From contig DASXQT010000077.1 of the NCBI GenBank assembly GCA_036507005.1, positions 173,030 through 237,029 on the forward strand: 64,000 nt of DNA. The letters are read 5' to 3'. The stretch comes from WS-2 sp036507005. GTDB lineage: Bacteria > Eisenbacteria > RBG-16-71-46. The notes under the pieces are model-generated. The model was not told the DNA's origin and ran no database searches. It saw only the letters and a program-made list of their open reading frames with translations. Shown here piece after piece: positions 33,958 to 43,066 of the stretch (position 1 is its first letter; every line of letters begins with the position of its first letter). Made by a program: the position numbers and the translations under genes.

Positions 33958-36242
33958 GCGCAGGGATCGTGGCCCCGCGCACGGGCTCGGGGGCCGTCGC
34001 GATGCGGGTCGCGCTCTCGCTCGTGGCGGGCTTCGCGGCGCTCGCGCTCGCGGCCGCCGCCGCTCTCGCCGCGCTCGCGCTCCTGGCCGGCGCCGCGCGC
34101 GCCACACCCGTCACCGGAGTGGTCGCGGACCACGCCGGAAAGCCGATCGAGTTCGCCACCGTCGCCGTGCCCGCCCTCAAGCTGGGCGCGATCACCGACG
34201 ACGCGGGGCGCTTCGCGCTCGACCTGCCGCCGGGCCGGCACGTGATCGAGGTCACCCAGCTCGGCTACGAGCGTGCGCGGATCGAGGTCGCGGTCGACGG
34301 GCGGCCCGCGGCGCTCTCGATCGCGCTCGCCGATCAGCCGGTCGAGCTGTCCGAGGTGAGCGTGACCGCCTCTTCGTTCGGCAAGACCGGCCGGAGCGAG
34401 GGCGCGACGCTGCGCCGCATGGACGTGGTGATGACGCCCGGCGGGGCCGCGGATGTCTTCCAATCGCTGCGCTCGCTGCCCGGGATCAATGCTCCCGACG
34501 ACGGCGCCGCCGTCTACGTGCGCGGCGGGCCGCCGGACGAGACCCTGATCCGCCTCGATGGCGGCGAGATCGGACACCCCTACCACTACGAGGGCGCCTC
34601 GGGCGGGCTGTTCAGCGCGTTCGACGCCTACATGCTGAAGAGCGCGTTCTTCTCGAGCGGCGGGTTCTCGGCGAAGTACGGCGGCGTGCTGTCGGGCGTG
34701 CTCGACATCGAGACCTCGGATCCGATGAACCTCAAGACCGTCTCGCTCGGCGCGAACCTGGTGGGCGGCGGCCTCTCCACGAGCTGGGCGCTGATTCCCG
34801 ACCGGCTCTCGGCGGTGGCCGCGCTCCGTGCCACCAACACCGATCTGCTGTTCCGCCTCTACGGCACGAGCCGCGAGTTCGAGACCGCGCCCAACAGCCA
34901 GGACGGCGCCGTCAAGCTGCTGTACCGCTACTCGCGCACCGGGCGGCTCGCGCTCACCGGGATCGGCGCGGGGGATCACACCGACGTGGTCGCCAAGGTG
35001 CTCAACTTCTCCGGGGCCTACCGCGAGCGCGCCCGAAACGAGCTGGGCACGCTCCATTTCTCGGACCTCGTCGCCGGCCGGGTCGCGCTGCGCGGGCAGA
35101 TGGCCGGCCAGTACTACCGCAATCGCTGGACCTACGGACCCTTCGGCGCCGTGCGGACCGAGCGCAACGCTCAGGCCAACCTGGACGCCGTGGCGCCGCT
35201 CGGGCCGCGGCACGAGCTTTCGCTCGGGATGAACGCGCGCCGGCGCGGCGTCGAGATCGGGGGCAGCCTGGCCGCCGACAGCACCGACTACCAGCCCGGC
35301 GCCCCGGCGCGGCCCATCACCACGCGCGCCGCCCTCGACTACCCCGGCTTCTACGTCGAGGACAAGATGCGCGTGGGGGGCCCGCTCTACGCGACCGCCG
35401 GCGCCCGATTCGACTGGCTCTCCACCGCCCGTGTGTGGACCGCCGATCCGCGCGCCGCCCTCGCCTATCGCGTGGACGATCACCAGTGGGTGCGGATCGC
35501 CGCCGGCCGCTACCACCAGCCCGCCGACGCCCGGTATCTCGACCCCGTCTACGGCAACCCCCGCCTCGGAGCGCTCGAAGCCGATCACGTGATCGCGGGC
35601 TACGAGTGGACCTCCGACCAGGGCAACGTGCGCGTCGAGGCGTACCGCAAGAACTACCGGGACCTCGTCACCAACTCCGCCGCCACGTTCTACGCCAACG
35701 GCGGCCACGGCGACTCGCGCGGCGTCGACCTGTTCGCGCGCGGCGCATGGCACTGGCTCTCGGGGTGGCTCTCGTACGGGTATATGGAGGCGCGCCGCAA
35801 GGAGCTCGACGACCCGCGCCTGGTGCGCGCCAAGTACGGCGTGCGCCATTCGCTCACGCTGGTGGGGACCTACTCGCTCAACCCCGCCCTCCAGATCGGC
35901 GGGCGCTACGGCTTCTCGACCGGCCGCACCTACACGCCGGTGATCGGCCGCAGCTATGACGCCGCGCGTGGCATCTGGCGCCCGATCCTCGGCGAGAACA
36001 ACTCGGGGCAGCTGCCCGACTACCATCGGCTCGACATCCGCCTCACCCGCCTGTTCTCGATCCCGCGCGGCATGGGCCTGCGGGCGAGCAGCGTGTGCGC
36101 GGCCTACGCCGAGGTCATGAACGCCCTCGGCACCCGCAACGTGCTCGAGTACACCTACAGCCCCGACTACAGCGAGCGCTACGAGCGCGAGACCTACTTC
36201 GCCCGGCGCCTGATCGTGACCGGCGTGGCGCTGACGTGGTAA
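33954..36242 (+). CDS. TonB-dependent receptor with carboxypeptidase-regulatory-like N-terminal domain
   Basis: A 762-residue outer-membrane protein. After a signal segment (LALAAAAALAALALLAGAARA) comes a CarboxypepD_reg-like beta-sandwich (TGVVADHAGKPIEFATVAVPAL...LGYERARIEV). The plug domain follows (FQSLRSLPGINAPDDGAAVYVRGGPPDETLIRLDGGEI), then a beta-barrel with typical aromatic girdles, ending VTGVALTW with the terminal aromatic BAM signal. It probably imports a polymer fragment or siderophore-like ligand using TonB energy. GTG at 33954 overlaps the previous stop; an ATG at 34002 would give a shorter signal peptide. Control by the operon's kinase and LytTR regulator suggests ligand-responsive expression. 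Confidence 0.92.
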   Translation: MSAGIVAPRTGSGAVAMRVALSLVAGFAALALAAAAALAALALLAGAARATPVTGVVADHAGKPIEFATVAVPALKLGAITDDAGRFALDLPPGRHVIEVTQLGYERARIEVAVDGRPAALSIALADQPVELSEVSVTASSFGKTGRSEGATLRRMDVVMTPGGAADVFQSLRSLPGINAPDDGAAVYVRGGPPDETLIRLDGGEIGHPYHYEGASGGLFSAFDAYMLKSAFFSSGGFSAKYGGVLSGVLDIETSDPMNLKTVSLGANLVGGGLSTSWALIPDRLSAVAALRATNTDLLFRLYGTSREFETAPNSQDGAVKLLYRYSRTGRLALTGIGAGDHTDVVAKVLNFSGAYRERARNELGTLHFSDLVAGRVALRGQMAGQYYRNRWTYGPFGAVRTERNAQANLDAVAPLGPRHELSLGMNARRRGVEIGGSLAADSTDYQPGAPARPITTRAALDYPGFYVEDKMRVGGPLYATAGARFDWLSTARVWTADPRAALAYRVDDHQWVRIAAGRYHQPADARYLDPVYGNPRLGALEADHVIAGYEWTSDQGNVRVEAYRKNYRDLVTNSAATFYANGGHGDSRGVDLFARGAWHWLSGWLSYGYMEARRKELDDPRLVRAKYGVRHSLTLVGTYSLNPALQIGGRYGFSTGRTYTPVIGRSYDAARGIWRPILGENNSGQLPDYHRLDIRLTRLFSIPRGMGLRASSVCAAYAEVMNALGTRNVLEYTYSPDYSERYERETYFARRLIVTGVALTW

Positions 36243-36252
36243 TGCTCGTGCC

Positions 36253-37023
36253 GTGGAACGCACACCACTCCGCGTGCTGATCGTGGACGACGAGCCGCTC
36301 GCACGCGCCCGCGCGCGGCGGCTGCTCGGCGAGATGACCGGCGTGACCGTGGCCGGCGAGGCCGGCTCGGCCGCCGAGGCGCGGCGCCAGTGCGAGCGGC
36401 TCGCGCCCGACCTCCTGCTGCTCGACATCCAGATGCCGGGCGAGGACGGCTTCGCGCTGCTCGAGAGCCTCGAGCCGCGCCCCGCGGTGGTGTTCGTGAC
36501 CGCCTACGACCACTACGCCGTGCGGGCCTTCGAGGAAAACGCCGTGGATTACCTGCTCAAGCCCTTCCGCCGCGAGCGGCTGGCCGAGGCGCTGGAGCGC
36601 GTGCGCCGCGAGATGGAGCGCCCCGAGGACCTGTCGCGCCGGCTCGCCGAGGTGCTGAGCGGGCTCGAGCGGGCGCGCGGCTCGCCCCACCTCGAGCGCT
36701 TCACGGTGCGCATCGGCCAGCGCCAGCTCATCCTCAGGGCCGACGAGGTGCTGTGGTTCGGCGCCGAGGAGAAGCTGGTGTTCGCCGCGACCGCCGCGGA
36801 TCGGCACTACGTGAACTTCACGCTCGATCAGCTCGAGCGCCGCCTCGACCCCGCGCGCTTCGCCCGGGTGCATCGCAGCGCGATCGTCAACCTCGATCAC
36901 GCCGCCGCGCTGCGGCCGGGATTCGCCGGCACCTGGCGGCTGCAGCTTCGCGACGACGCCCGCACGGAAGTGCCCGTGAGCCGCGCGCGGGCGCGGGTGC
37001 TGAAGCAGAGGCTGGGAGCGTAG
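36253..37023 (+). CDS. LytTR-family response regulator
   Basis: A 256-residue regulator. The receiver domain (about 8-120) has the acidic pair DDE, phosphoacceptor Asp58 in LLLDIQMPG, Thr in VFVTAYD and Lys in LLKPF. The LytTR DNA-binding domain (about 150-255) includes VLWFGAEEKLVFAA, LDQLERRLDPARFARVHRSAIVNLDH and VPVSRARARVLKQRL. It starts with GTG at 36253, 10 bases after the TonB receptor stop, and is the last gene of the operon headed by the LytS-type kinase. The direct repeats at 31972-32001 match the LytTR binding consensus, so it probably controls its own operon. Confidence 0.95.
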   Translation: MERTPLRVLIVDDEPLARARARRLLGEMTGVTVAGEAGSAAEARRQCERLAPDLLLLDIQMPGEDGFALLESLEPRPAVVFVTAYDHYAVRAFEENAVDYLLKPFRRERLAEALERVRREMERPEDLSRRLAEVLSGLERARGSPHLERFTVRIGQRQLILRADEVLWFGAEEKLVFAATAADRHYVNFTLDQLERRLDPARFARVHRSAIVNLDHAAALRPGFAGTWRLQLRDDARTEVPVSRARARVLKQRLGA

Positions 37024-37086
37024 GCGGCAGCGCGACGACCCTGGCGGGTCAGGAAGCCGCCGCTCCTCCTCCACCCTGGAAGCGCC

Positions 37087-37710
37087 TCACGCGCCCTCGT
37101 GCACGCGCGCGCCCTCCCAGTCCTTGATGAACTGGAGGTGGTTCTCGCACTTGTGCAGGCGGGCGAAGTGGGCCACTTGTCGTCCGACCGATTTCAGACG
37201 CTCGCCGAGCCCGCGGCTCCTGGGATCGCCGTGGGAATCGAAGGCTTCCTCCGAATCGGCGATGGACGCTTGCGTGGGGACGACCCACGCGTGGAGCGAG
37301 CGCCCGATGGTGCGCAGGTGGCTCAGGGCTTCGGTCGCGCCCATCCGCCCGCCGGCGACTCCGACCAGTCCGACCATCTTTCCCTCGAACTCGGCCGGAC
37401 CCGCGAGGTCCAGCGCGTTCTTCAGAACGCCGCTGACGCTGCCGTGGATCTCGGGCGAGCCCAGGATGATTCCGTCGGCGGCGCGGAGGTCGGCGCGGAA
37501 GCGCTCCACGGACTTCACGTTGCCTTCCTCCCTCTCGAGGCCCAGGTAGGGAAGGTCGTAGGTGGCGAGGTCGAGCAGCTCCACCTTTGCTCCCTCTTCC
37601 TTGGCGCCACGCAGGGCGTACCGCACGGCCATGCGCGTGGCGCTCTCGACTCGAAGGCTGCCGGCCAGGCCGATGATTCTGATCTCGACGGAACCGTCGT
37701 TCGTGGCCAT
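37087..37710 (-). CDS. NADPH-dependent FMN reductase family protein
   Basis: A 207-residue flavodoxin-fold reductase. It has the phosphate-binding loop GLAGSLRVESATR near residue 14 and the family motif ILGSPEIHGSVSGVLKNALDLAG, followed by VGVAGGRMGATEAL. Such enzymes reduce FMN, quinones, azo compounds or chromate with NAD(P)H. The C-terminal ~40 residues, containing a His-Lys-Cys-Glu-Asn segment, extend beyond the usual core. It is 12 bases downstream of a membrane protein gene and probably shares its transcript with the GNAT gene. The physiological acceptor is unknown. Confidence 0.88.
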   Translation of the reverse strand: MATNDGSVEIRIIGLAGSLRVESATRMAVRYALRGAKEEGAKVELLDLATYDLPYLGLEREEGNVKSVERFRADLRAADGIILGSPEIHGSVSGVLKNALDLAGPAEFEGKMVGLVGVAGGRMGATEALSHLRTIGRSLHAWVVPTQASIADSEEAFDSHGDPRSRGLGERLKSVGRQVAHFARLHKCENHLQFIKDWEGARVHEGA

Positions 37711-37722
37711 GATCGCGCGCCC

Positions 37723-38328
37723 CTACGAGGCGGGGGGCGGCTCGGCCTTCTTTCCCGCCGCCCCCGGCGTCGCGGCCTTCGGCGGAGTTCTCCCAGGCCT
37801 TTGCTCCGGAATCCCTCGGGTCATGACGTACATCACCGTGTCCCAGGCATTGTGGATTCCGATGAACACCAGGAGCAGGACGGCGGCGCCGACGACGTAC
37901 AGCGTATCCGCTTGATTGCGCTGAAGCGCGAGGCCGGCGTACACCAGGGCCGCGTACGCGAGCATGGGGAGCGCGGCGTGCCAGATCCAGTCTTCGAGGA
38001 CCGGCTCGTAGTCGCCCTGGCGCATCGCGCGCCTCAGGACGGCGATGGAATAGAGCACACCGGCCGCACCGGTCACGGCCAGAGCAACCCCCGCCGGCCC
38101 CAGGCCGCCCCACGGGGCGCTGAGGACCGCGGCCACCAGCAATGCGGCGCAGAAGTGCACGACGTTGGGGCTCCCGAAGGCCGCGATCGAGTCTCCGCGC
38201 CCCCGGATTCCGCCGGCTTCCCCGATCAGCGTGAGCACGACGAACTGGAGGCCGGTCAGCGCGCCGGCCGACGAGCCCACGATCACGTAGAAGCTCTCCC
38301 ATGCCTTGAGCGGCGACGCTTCGTTCAT
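37723..38328 (-). CDS. Five-helix membrane protein (hypothetical)
   Basis: A 201-residue protein with about five hydrophobic helices: FYVIVGSSAGALTGLQFVVLTLIG, NVVHFCAALLVAAVLSAP, AGVALAVTGAAGVLYSIAVL, LPMLAYAALVYAGLAL, and YVVGAAVLLLVFIGIHNAWDTVMYV. A Pro/Lys-rich tail follows. No named family is recognised. The ATG at 38328 overlaps the stop of the GNAT gene (ATGA), so it is translationally coupled to it, and the FMN reductase follows closely. The function cannot be assigned; an inner-membrane location is likely. Confidence 0.78.
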   Translation of the reverse strand: MNEASPLKAWESFYVIVGSSAGALTGLQFVVLTLIGEAGGIRGRGDSIAAFGSPNVVHFCAALLVAAVLSAPWGGLGPAGVALAVTGAAGVLYSIAVLRRAMRQGDYEPVLEDWIWHAALPMLAYAALVYAGLALQRNQADTLYVVGAAVLLLVFIGIHNAWDTVMYVMTRGIPEQRPGRTPPKAATPGAAGKKAEPPPAS

Positions 38329-38813
38329 GCTCGTTCGTCCCCCGCGAGGTCCAGGGTCATCTCCATCATCGTGAAGCGAAAGCCCAACGCGCCGAACAGG
38401 TGCTGCGCATGGTCGTTCTTGGTCTTGGTCCAGAGTACCACCTGCGTCCTGCCCTTCGACCGGATCCAGTCGATCGCGGCGCGCATCAGCTCGCGGCCGG
38501 CGCCCTGGCCGCGCGCGGAAGCGTCGACGTAGACATCGTGCACGAACCCGCACGGCCCGCGCAGGTCCTTCCAGCTCGTGGACTCGATGTCGGCGTAGAC
38601 GTACCCGACGACCTTGCCCGACCGCTCGGCCACCAGGACGAGGCTGTCCGGGTTCGAGAGCTGCGAGACGAGATAGCGCCCGTACCCGGCTTCGGGGTGC
38701 TCCACCTGGATGAAGCGCCGGGAATCGGCCGCGTGGTGCTGGCGCATGAGCGCCCCGCCGTAGCGGCCGAGTGCCTCCTGGTCCGCCGCCGTCGCCGGTC
38801 GGATCGTGATCAT
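38325..38813 (-). CDS. GNAT-family N-acetyltransferase
   Basis: A 162-residue acetyl-CoA-dependent transferase of the GNAT fold. It begins with ITIRPATAADQEALGRYGG, has strand 4/motif A FVHDVYVDASARGQGAGRELMRAAIDW (acetyl-CoA pyrophosphate loop R-G-Q-G-A-G), and a C-terminal AQHLFGALGFRFTMMEMTL. The acceptor (protein, amino acid or antibiotic) cannot be deduced. Its stop overlaps the ATG of the membrane protein gene. The ATG at 38813 is the only sensible start. Confidence 0.9.
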   Translation of the reverse strand: MITIRPATAADQEALGRYGGALMRQHHAADSRRFIQVEHPEAGYGRYLVSQLSNPDSLVLVAERSGKVVGYVYADIESTSWKDLRGPCGFVHDVYVDASARGQGAGRELMRAAIDWIRSKGRTQVVLWTKTKNDHAQHLFGALGFRFTMMEMTLDLAGDERA

Positions 38814-38892
38814 GAGGGCGGCAGGATAGCGCGCGCGACACTTCGCGCACAGCGTCCCGGGCGGCCGCTCCCGCCGCGGCGTTGGCCCTTGC

Positions 38893-40077
38893 CTACCGCC
38901 CCGCCGCCGCCGGCGCTGGCGCGACTGCGGGCCCCACGGCGGGGACGTCGGCGGTGCCCTTCAGCTCCCCGACCCGCTTCTGCTCGGCGCGCGACAGGAA
39001 GTAGACCGCGACCAGGATGAACCCGAGCGAGACCCAGTCCAGCGTCGTCGGATACCGGGTCTTGAACAACAGGGCCGTGAGGACGGTCGCGGTGGTCCCC
39101 GCGACCAGCGAGGTGAGACGGTTCACGAGGCCGGCGAAGGTGGCGGTGCGTCCCTTGAACATGAAGATGAAGACCGAGAAGAAGGCCACGACGCCGTAGG
39201 GCAGACCCGACAGGAAGGCGGTGAAGTGGGGCTGGGTGACCGCATCGTGCCACTGGAGCACCAGCCGCGCGCTCCAGCCGAGCCACTGGGGCGCGACGAA
39301 GAAGAGCGCGCCGAGCAAGACCATGCTCACGCTCGCCGCGATCTGCTCGATGGCGAAGAAGCCCTGGTTGTCCTGGGGCACGCCCTGGGCGCGCGTGTTC
39401 TTGAAGTAGTTCATGATGTAGAGGCGGAACGCGTAGGCGACGATGTAGGAGCCGAGGATCGTCATCGCCGCCGCCGAGCCGAGGAAGGCGAAGCTTCCCT
39501 TGCCGGCGCCGGCCTTGAGCCCGAGCAGATGGGCGACGGCGACCCCGCGCGCCTCGAGCGCGTCCACCACCGGGATCAGGAGCACGTTGGTCGCGACCGC
39601 GAGCAGGGCGAAGACCACGGCCCAGTTCTCCTCGCCGTACACCCGCTTCTTGAGGATGCCCTGGCGGAGCTGGACCTCGTCCACCAGCCGGCTGATTACG
39701 ATGATGCTGCCCCGCATGATCACCATCGCCACCAGCACCGAGATCGGCAGCAAATACATGAGCGTGGTGGCGGGGATGACGACCGCGGTGCACACGCCCG
39801 AGGGAATGATGTAGGCCACCTCGGACGGCACCTGGAACGGCCCCCAGCGCACCAACCGGTTCGACTTGAGCCGGATCCACCCGAGCGCGATCACGAGCCC
39901 GAGCGCCAGCACGCTGCCGCCGATCGTGTTGTTGAAGAGGTAGGTCATCTCCGCGAGCTTGGGCTCGCGGAGGACGGTGAACCACTTGACCAGAATGCCG
40001 GTGAAGACGTAGGCGCCGAAGTAGCCGGCGCAGAGCTGGAGCAGCCGGGCCGTCGATGCGGAGCGGTCCTGATTCAT
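38893..40077 (-). CDS. Multi-pass inner-membrane protein, drug/metabolite-transporter-like
   Basis: A 394-residue protein with about ten hydrophobic segments (for example GSVLALGLVIALGWI, LMYLLPISVLVAMVIM, SMVLLGALFFVAPQWLGW, VSLGFILVAVYFLSRAEQK) and a Pro/Ala-rich tail. The helix number and the VIMRGSIIVISRLVD-like segment after helix 4 recall EamA/DMT-superfamily transporters, but no signature is definite and I regard the family as unproven. The ATG at 40077 has GGAG seven bases upstream. It is a single gene between the GNAT gene and fdhD, with no evident pathway context. Confidence 0.75.
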   Translation of the reverse strand: MNQDRSASTARLLQLCAGYFGAYVFTGILVKWFTVLREPKLAEMTYLFNNTIGGSVLALGLVIALGWIRLKSNRLVRWGPFQVPSEVAYIIPSGVCTAVVIPATTLMYLLPISVLVAMVIMRGSIIVISRLVDEVQLRQGILKKRVYGEENWAVVFALLAVATNVLLIPVVDALEARGVAVAHLLGLKAGAGKGSFAFLGSAAAMTILGSYIVAYAFRLYIMNYFKNTRAQGVPQDNQGFFAIEQIAASVSMVLLGALFFVAPQWLGWSARLVLQWHDAVTQPHFTAFLSGLPYGVVAFFSVFIFMFKGRTATFAGLVNRLTSLVAGTTATVLTALLFKTRYPTTLDWVSLGFILVAVYFLSRAEQKRVGELKGTADVPAVGPAVAPAPAAAGR

Positions 40078-40135
40078 GAGGAGTCTCCGGTGTATCGGGG
40101 GGCAGTCATGCTACCACGAGCCGACCCCCGGGCGG

Positions 40136-40948
40136 TCACAGGCCCACGCGCTCGATCCCGCCGTACACGTTCATCCGGCCCTCGCGCAGGAAGCCGATCA
40201 GCGTCATCCCCGCCGCCTCCGCGAGATCGATCGCGAGCGACGAGGGCGCCCCGACCGCCGCCAGCACCGGGATGCGCGCACGTGCCGCCTTGAGCACGAT
40301 CTCCGCGCCCGCGCGCCCGCTCACCCACAGCACGCCCTCCCCCGCCGGATGGCGCCCGGCGTTCACGAGCCAGCCCGCCACCTTGTCCACGGCGTTGTGC
40401 CGGCCGACATCCTCGCGCAGCACCCGGGGCGCGAGGTCGTCGCCGCACCAGGCGGCGGCGTGGAGGCCGCCGGTGGCGGTGAAGGTGTGCTGCGAGTCCC
40501 GCAGCCGCGCGGGGAGCGCGGCGAGAGCCCCGGCGTCGAGCCTGCGCGCCACCGGGATGGGCGTGAGCCCCGCGCGCAGCGACTCCAGGTGCGCGCGGCC
40601 GCACAGCCCGCAGGCGGCGGTCGCGGCGAAGTGGCGCTCGAGCCGGCTCCAGTCCATGCGCACGCCGGGCGCGAGCGCGAGGTCGACCGCGTCCGGCTGA
40701 TCGTCGCACGCGGCCGGCGCCGTGGTGACGGCGGCCACCTGGGAACGGCTCGCGATCACGCCCTCGCCCGCCAGGAATCCGAGCGCCAGCTCCTCGTCGT
40801 GCCCGGGGGTGCGGAGCGTGACCGAGAGGGCGCGGCCGTCGACGCGGATCTCGAGCGCGCGCTCGACCGCGATCTCGTCCTCTCGGCGCTCGAGCGCGCC
40901 GCTCGTTACGCGCGTGACCGAGCGCGAGACCCGCGAGGGATCCGGCAT
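40136..40948 (-). CDS. fdhD: Formate dehydrogenase accessory sulfurtransferase FdhD
   Basis: A 270-residue cytoplasmic sulfurtransferase that takes sulfur from cysteine desulfurase and installs it on the molybdenum/tungsten bis-MGD cofactor of formate dehydrogenase-type enzymes. The essential CxxC lies in ATAACGLCGRAHLESL. Other conserved blocks are HDEELALGFLAGEGV, FTATGGLHAAAW, REDVGRHNAVDKVAGW and VSGRAGAEIVLKAA. Full length for the family. The ATG at 40948 is chosen; the frame extends back into thyX without similarity. It lies 29 bases after thyX. No formate dehydrogenase is in the window, but the molybdenum hydroxylase operon 4 kb upstream shares cofactor chemistry. Confidence 0.95.
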   Translation of the reverse strand: MPDPSRVSRSVTRVTSGALERREDEIAVERALEIRVDGRALSVTLRTPGHDEELALGFLAGEGVIASRSQVAAVTTAPAACDDQPDAVDLALAPGVRMDWSRLERHFAATAACGLCGRAHLESLRAGLTPIPVARRLDAGALAALPARLRDSQHTFTATGGLHAAAWCGDDLAPRVLREDVGRHNAVDKVAGWLVNAGRHPAGEGVLWVSGRAGAEIVLKAARARIPVLAAVGAPSSLAIDLAEAAGMTLIGFLREGRMNVYGGIERVGL

Positions 40949-40977
40949 GGCAGACGCCTCGCTCGGGCCGGCCCCGC

Positions 40978-41778
40978 TCACACCTTGGGGTGGTCGGTGT
41001 GGGTCGCCACGCTCCCGTCCGGAAGCGGCACCAGGGTGTAGTCGCCGAACAGCGAAGGGGACTCGCGCTGGAGGATGCCGAGCATCGCGACCGCGACCTT
41101 GCGGATCTCGACGTCCGCGTGCGCGCTGCCCCTGAGCTCGATGAAGTGGCGCAGCGCGCGGGCGTTCCCGGTCACGAAGATCCGGGTCTCGGTGGCGTTC
41201 GGCAGCACCGAGCGCGCGGCCTGGCGCGCGAGCTTGCGGCGCAGCGTCTTGTCGGGCTCGGCGGCGAAGCGGCGCTCGAGCCCCGCGACCAGTTGATCGT
41301 AGGCGGCGCGCGCCGCGTTCACCGCGTCGCACCACGTCTGGTGCAGCTCCGGGTCCTCCGCGATCGGGTCGGGCTCGATGAACTCCGAGTTCGACTCGTC
41401 CACGTAGCGCTGCGAGAGCTGCGAGTAGGAGAAGTGGCGGTGCCGGATCAGCTCGTGGGTGAGCGAGCGCGACACGCCGGTGACGAGGAAGCTCCACACC
41501 GCGTGCTCGAGCACCGACCCATGGCCCACGTTCACGATATGGCCGAGGAACTCGCGATTGGTCTTGCGCCCCTTGCCGTACGACATGTAGCAGACCCGCC
41601 CCGCCATCTCGGCCAGGGCCTCGGCGCCGACCTCGGTGTCGGTCTGCCACGTGACCCCGTGCTCGGAGAGGAACCGCTCGACCCCCGCGGCGTCCACGGT
41701 CTGCCGCCCGACGAGGTAGAGGCGCGGCTCGCGCACGATCCGGAGCGGGCGGGTCCCGGTGGCTTCTGCGGTGGTCAT
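40978..41778 (-). CDS. thyX: Flavin-dependent thymidylate synthase ThyX
   Basis: Makes dTMP from dUMP with methylene-tetrahydrofolate and FADH2, independently of ThyA. The 266-residue protein has the ThyX motif RHRHFSYSQLSQRYV (RHR-x7-S), GHGSVLEHAVWSFLVTGVSR for flavin/nucleotide binding, and the C-terminal NARALRHFIELRGSAHADVEIRKVA. The start at 41778 (MTTAEATG) has GGAGAGCCC upstream and is preferred over the ATG at 41808. An N-terminal extension of about 40 residues precedes the core, not unusual for the family. It is in tandem with fdhD (29-base gap); the link is probably positional only. Confidence 0.96.
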   Translation of the reverse strand: MTTAEATGTRPLRIVREPRLYLVGRQTVDAAGVERFLSEHGVTWQTDTEVGAEALAEMAGRVCYMSYGKGRKTNREFLGHIVNVGHGSVLEHAVWSFLVTGVSRSLTHELIRHRHFSYSQLSQRYVDESNSEFIEPDPIAEDPELHQTWCDAVNAARAAYDQLVAGLERRFAAEPDKTLRRKLARQAARSVLPNATETRIFVTGNARALRHFIELRGSAHADVEIRKVAVAMLGILQRESPSLFGDYTLVPLPDGSVATHTDHPKV

Positions 41779-41884
41779 GGGCTCTCCTCGCGAGTTCGGG
41801 GCGGGCATGCAGCGTCGTGACGCCGCACTCTATCACGCGCCCCGGCGGCGTGCGCCGGCATTCACGCGACGGCGCGCGCTGCGC

Positions 41885-43066
41885 TCACGCGGCTGCGTGC
41901 CGCACCGCGTCCCGCACCCGGGCCATGACGAGATCCACTTCGTCGTCACGGGTGTAGAAGTGCGGCGCGAGCCTAAGCCCCACGCCCGGTCGGTAGTCGA
42001 GCAGCACGTCGTCCGCGAGCAGCGAGCGGCACACGCTCTCGGCGTTCGGCACGCCGAGCACCACCGTGCCGCCGCGCCGCTCGGCCTCGCGCGGCGAGGC
42101 GACCTCGAGCCCGAACTCGTCGGCCAGCGCCAGCATGCGCCCGGTCTGCCGCAGGGACTTCTCGCGGATCGCCACCACGCCGATCTCGGCCACGATCTCG
42201 AATCCCGGCCGCGCCGCGACGAACGAGGGGATCGAAGGCGTGCCGGTCCAGAAGTGCCGGGCCCCCGCGTCGCGCCGCATCGGCCCGGAGTCGAAGTCGA
42301 ACGGTCGCTCGTGCGCCATCCATCCGGTGAGCGCGGGCTCGAGCCGCGCGCGCGTCCCCGGGCTGGCGTAGAGGTAGCCCGCGCCGGGGCCGCCGCACAG
42401 CCACTTCACGCCGCCGCCGGAGAGCAGGTCCACGCCCAGCGCCCGCACGTCCACCGGCACCGTGCCGATCGCCTGGTAGGCGTCGATCAGCGTGATCGCC
42501 CCCGCCTCGCGCGCCCGGCCCACGATCGGCGCCAGGTCGACCACCCACGAGCTGCGGAACAGCACGTGGGAGATCGCGACCACCGCCGTGCGCTCGTCGA
42601 TCGCGGCGACCACGTCGGTCTCCTCGATGCGCCGCCCGGCGCGCGCCGGCACGCGCACGATCTCGGCGCCGCGGCGGCGCAAACCCTCGTAGAGGTAGAG
42701 CAGCGAGGGGAAGTCCTCCTCGATGCACACCAGCCGCGAGCGCGGCGGCGTGAAGTCCACCGCCGAGAGCGCGACCGCCTCGGCCATTGTGACGTTCTCG
42801 TGCATCGAGACCGTGCCCGGCTCGGCGTTGAGGATGCCGCCCACCACGTTGCCGATCTCGGTGGGGAGCCCGAACCAGCCGTCCTCCCAGGCCCGGATCC
42901 CGCGCGTCTTCCACGCCTGGGCGTAGCGCCGCAGCGCCTCATCGACGCCGCGCGGCATCGCGCCCAGCGAGTGGGAGATGAAGTGGAGCGTGGATTCGAC
43001 CGTGGGGAACTCGGGCCGCCAGTCGAGCAGGCGGTCGGCCTTCGCGACCGCCGCGCCCTCGCTCAC
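41885..43066 (-). CDS. Kynureninase-like PLP-dependent enzyme (aminotransferase class V)
   Basis: A 393-residue fold-type I PLP enzyme. It starts FPTVESTLHFISHSLGAMPRG, resembling kynureninase (HFLGNSLGLMP). It has the cofactor Asp in TLIDAYQAIG and the Schiff-base Lys in GGGVKWLCGGPGAGYLYA, close to kynureninase's YKYLNGGPG. Kynureninase cleaves kynurenine to anthranilate; class V relatives include cysteine desulfurases and epimerases, so the reaction is not certain. No other tryptophan-degradation gene is adjacent. The GTG start at 43066 overlaps the LOG gene stop (GTGA), so the two genes are coupled. Confidence 0.85.
   Translation of the reverse strand: MSEGAAVAKADRLLDWRPEFPTVESTLHFISHSLGAMPRGVDEALRRYAQAWKTRGIRAWEDGWFGLPTEIGNVVGGILNAEPGTVSMHENVTMAEAVALSAVDFTPPRSRLVCIEEDFPSLLYLYEGLRRRGAEIVRVPARAGRRIEETDVVAAIDERTAVVAISHVLFRSSWVVDLAPIVGRAREAGAITLIDAYQAIGTVPVDVRALGVDLLSGGGVKWLCGGPGAGYLYASPGTRARLEPALTGWMAHERPFDFDSGPMRRDAGARHFWTGTPSIPSFVAARPGFEIVAEIGVVAIREKSLRQTGRMLALADEFGLEVASPREAERRGGTVVLGVPNAESVCRSLLADDVLLDYRPGVGLRLAPHFYTRDDEVDLVMARVRDAVRHAAA

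Noticed and set aside
37723..38850. Longer form of the five-helix membrane protein beginning at 38850
   Set aside because: The extra N-terminus overlaps the whole GNAT gene and is low complexity. The ATG at 38328 is coupled to the GNAT stop and directly precedes the first helix.
40136..43066. fdhD, thyX, PLP enzyme and LOG protein as one biosynthetic pathway
   Set aside because: Gaps of 29 and 106 bases and unrelated chemistry; only the PLP enzyme and LOG genes overlap. I see no shared substrate.
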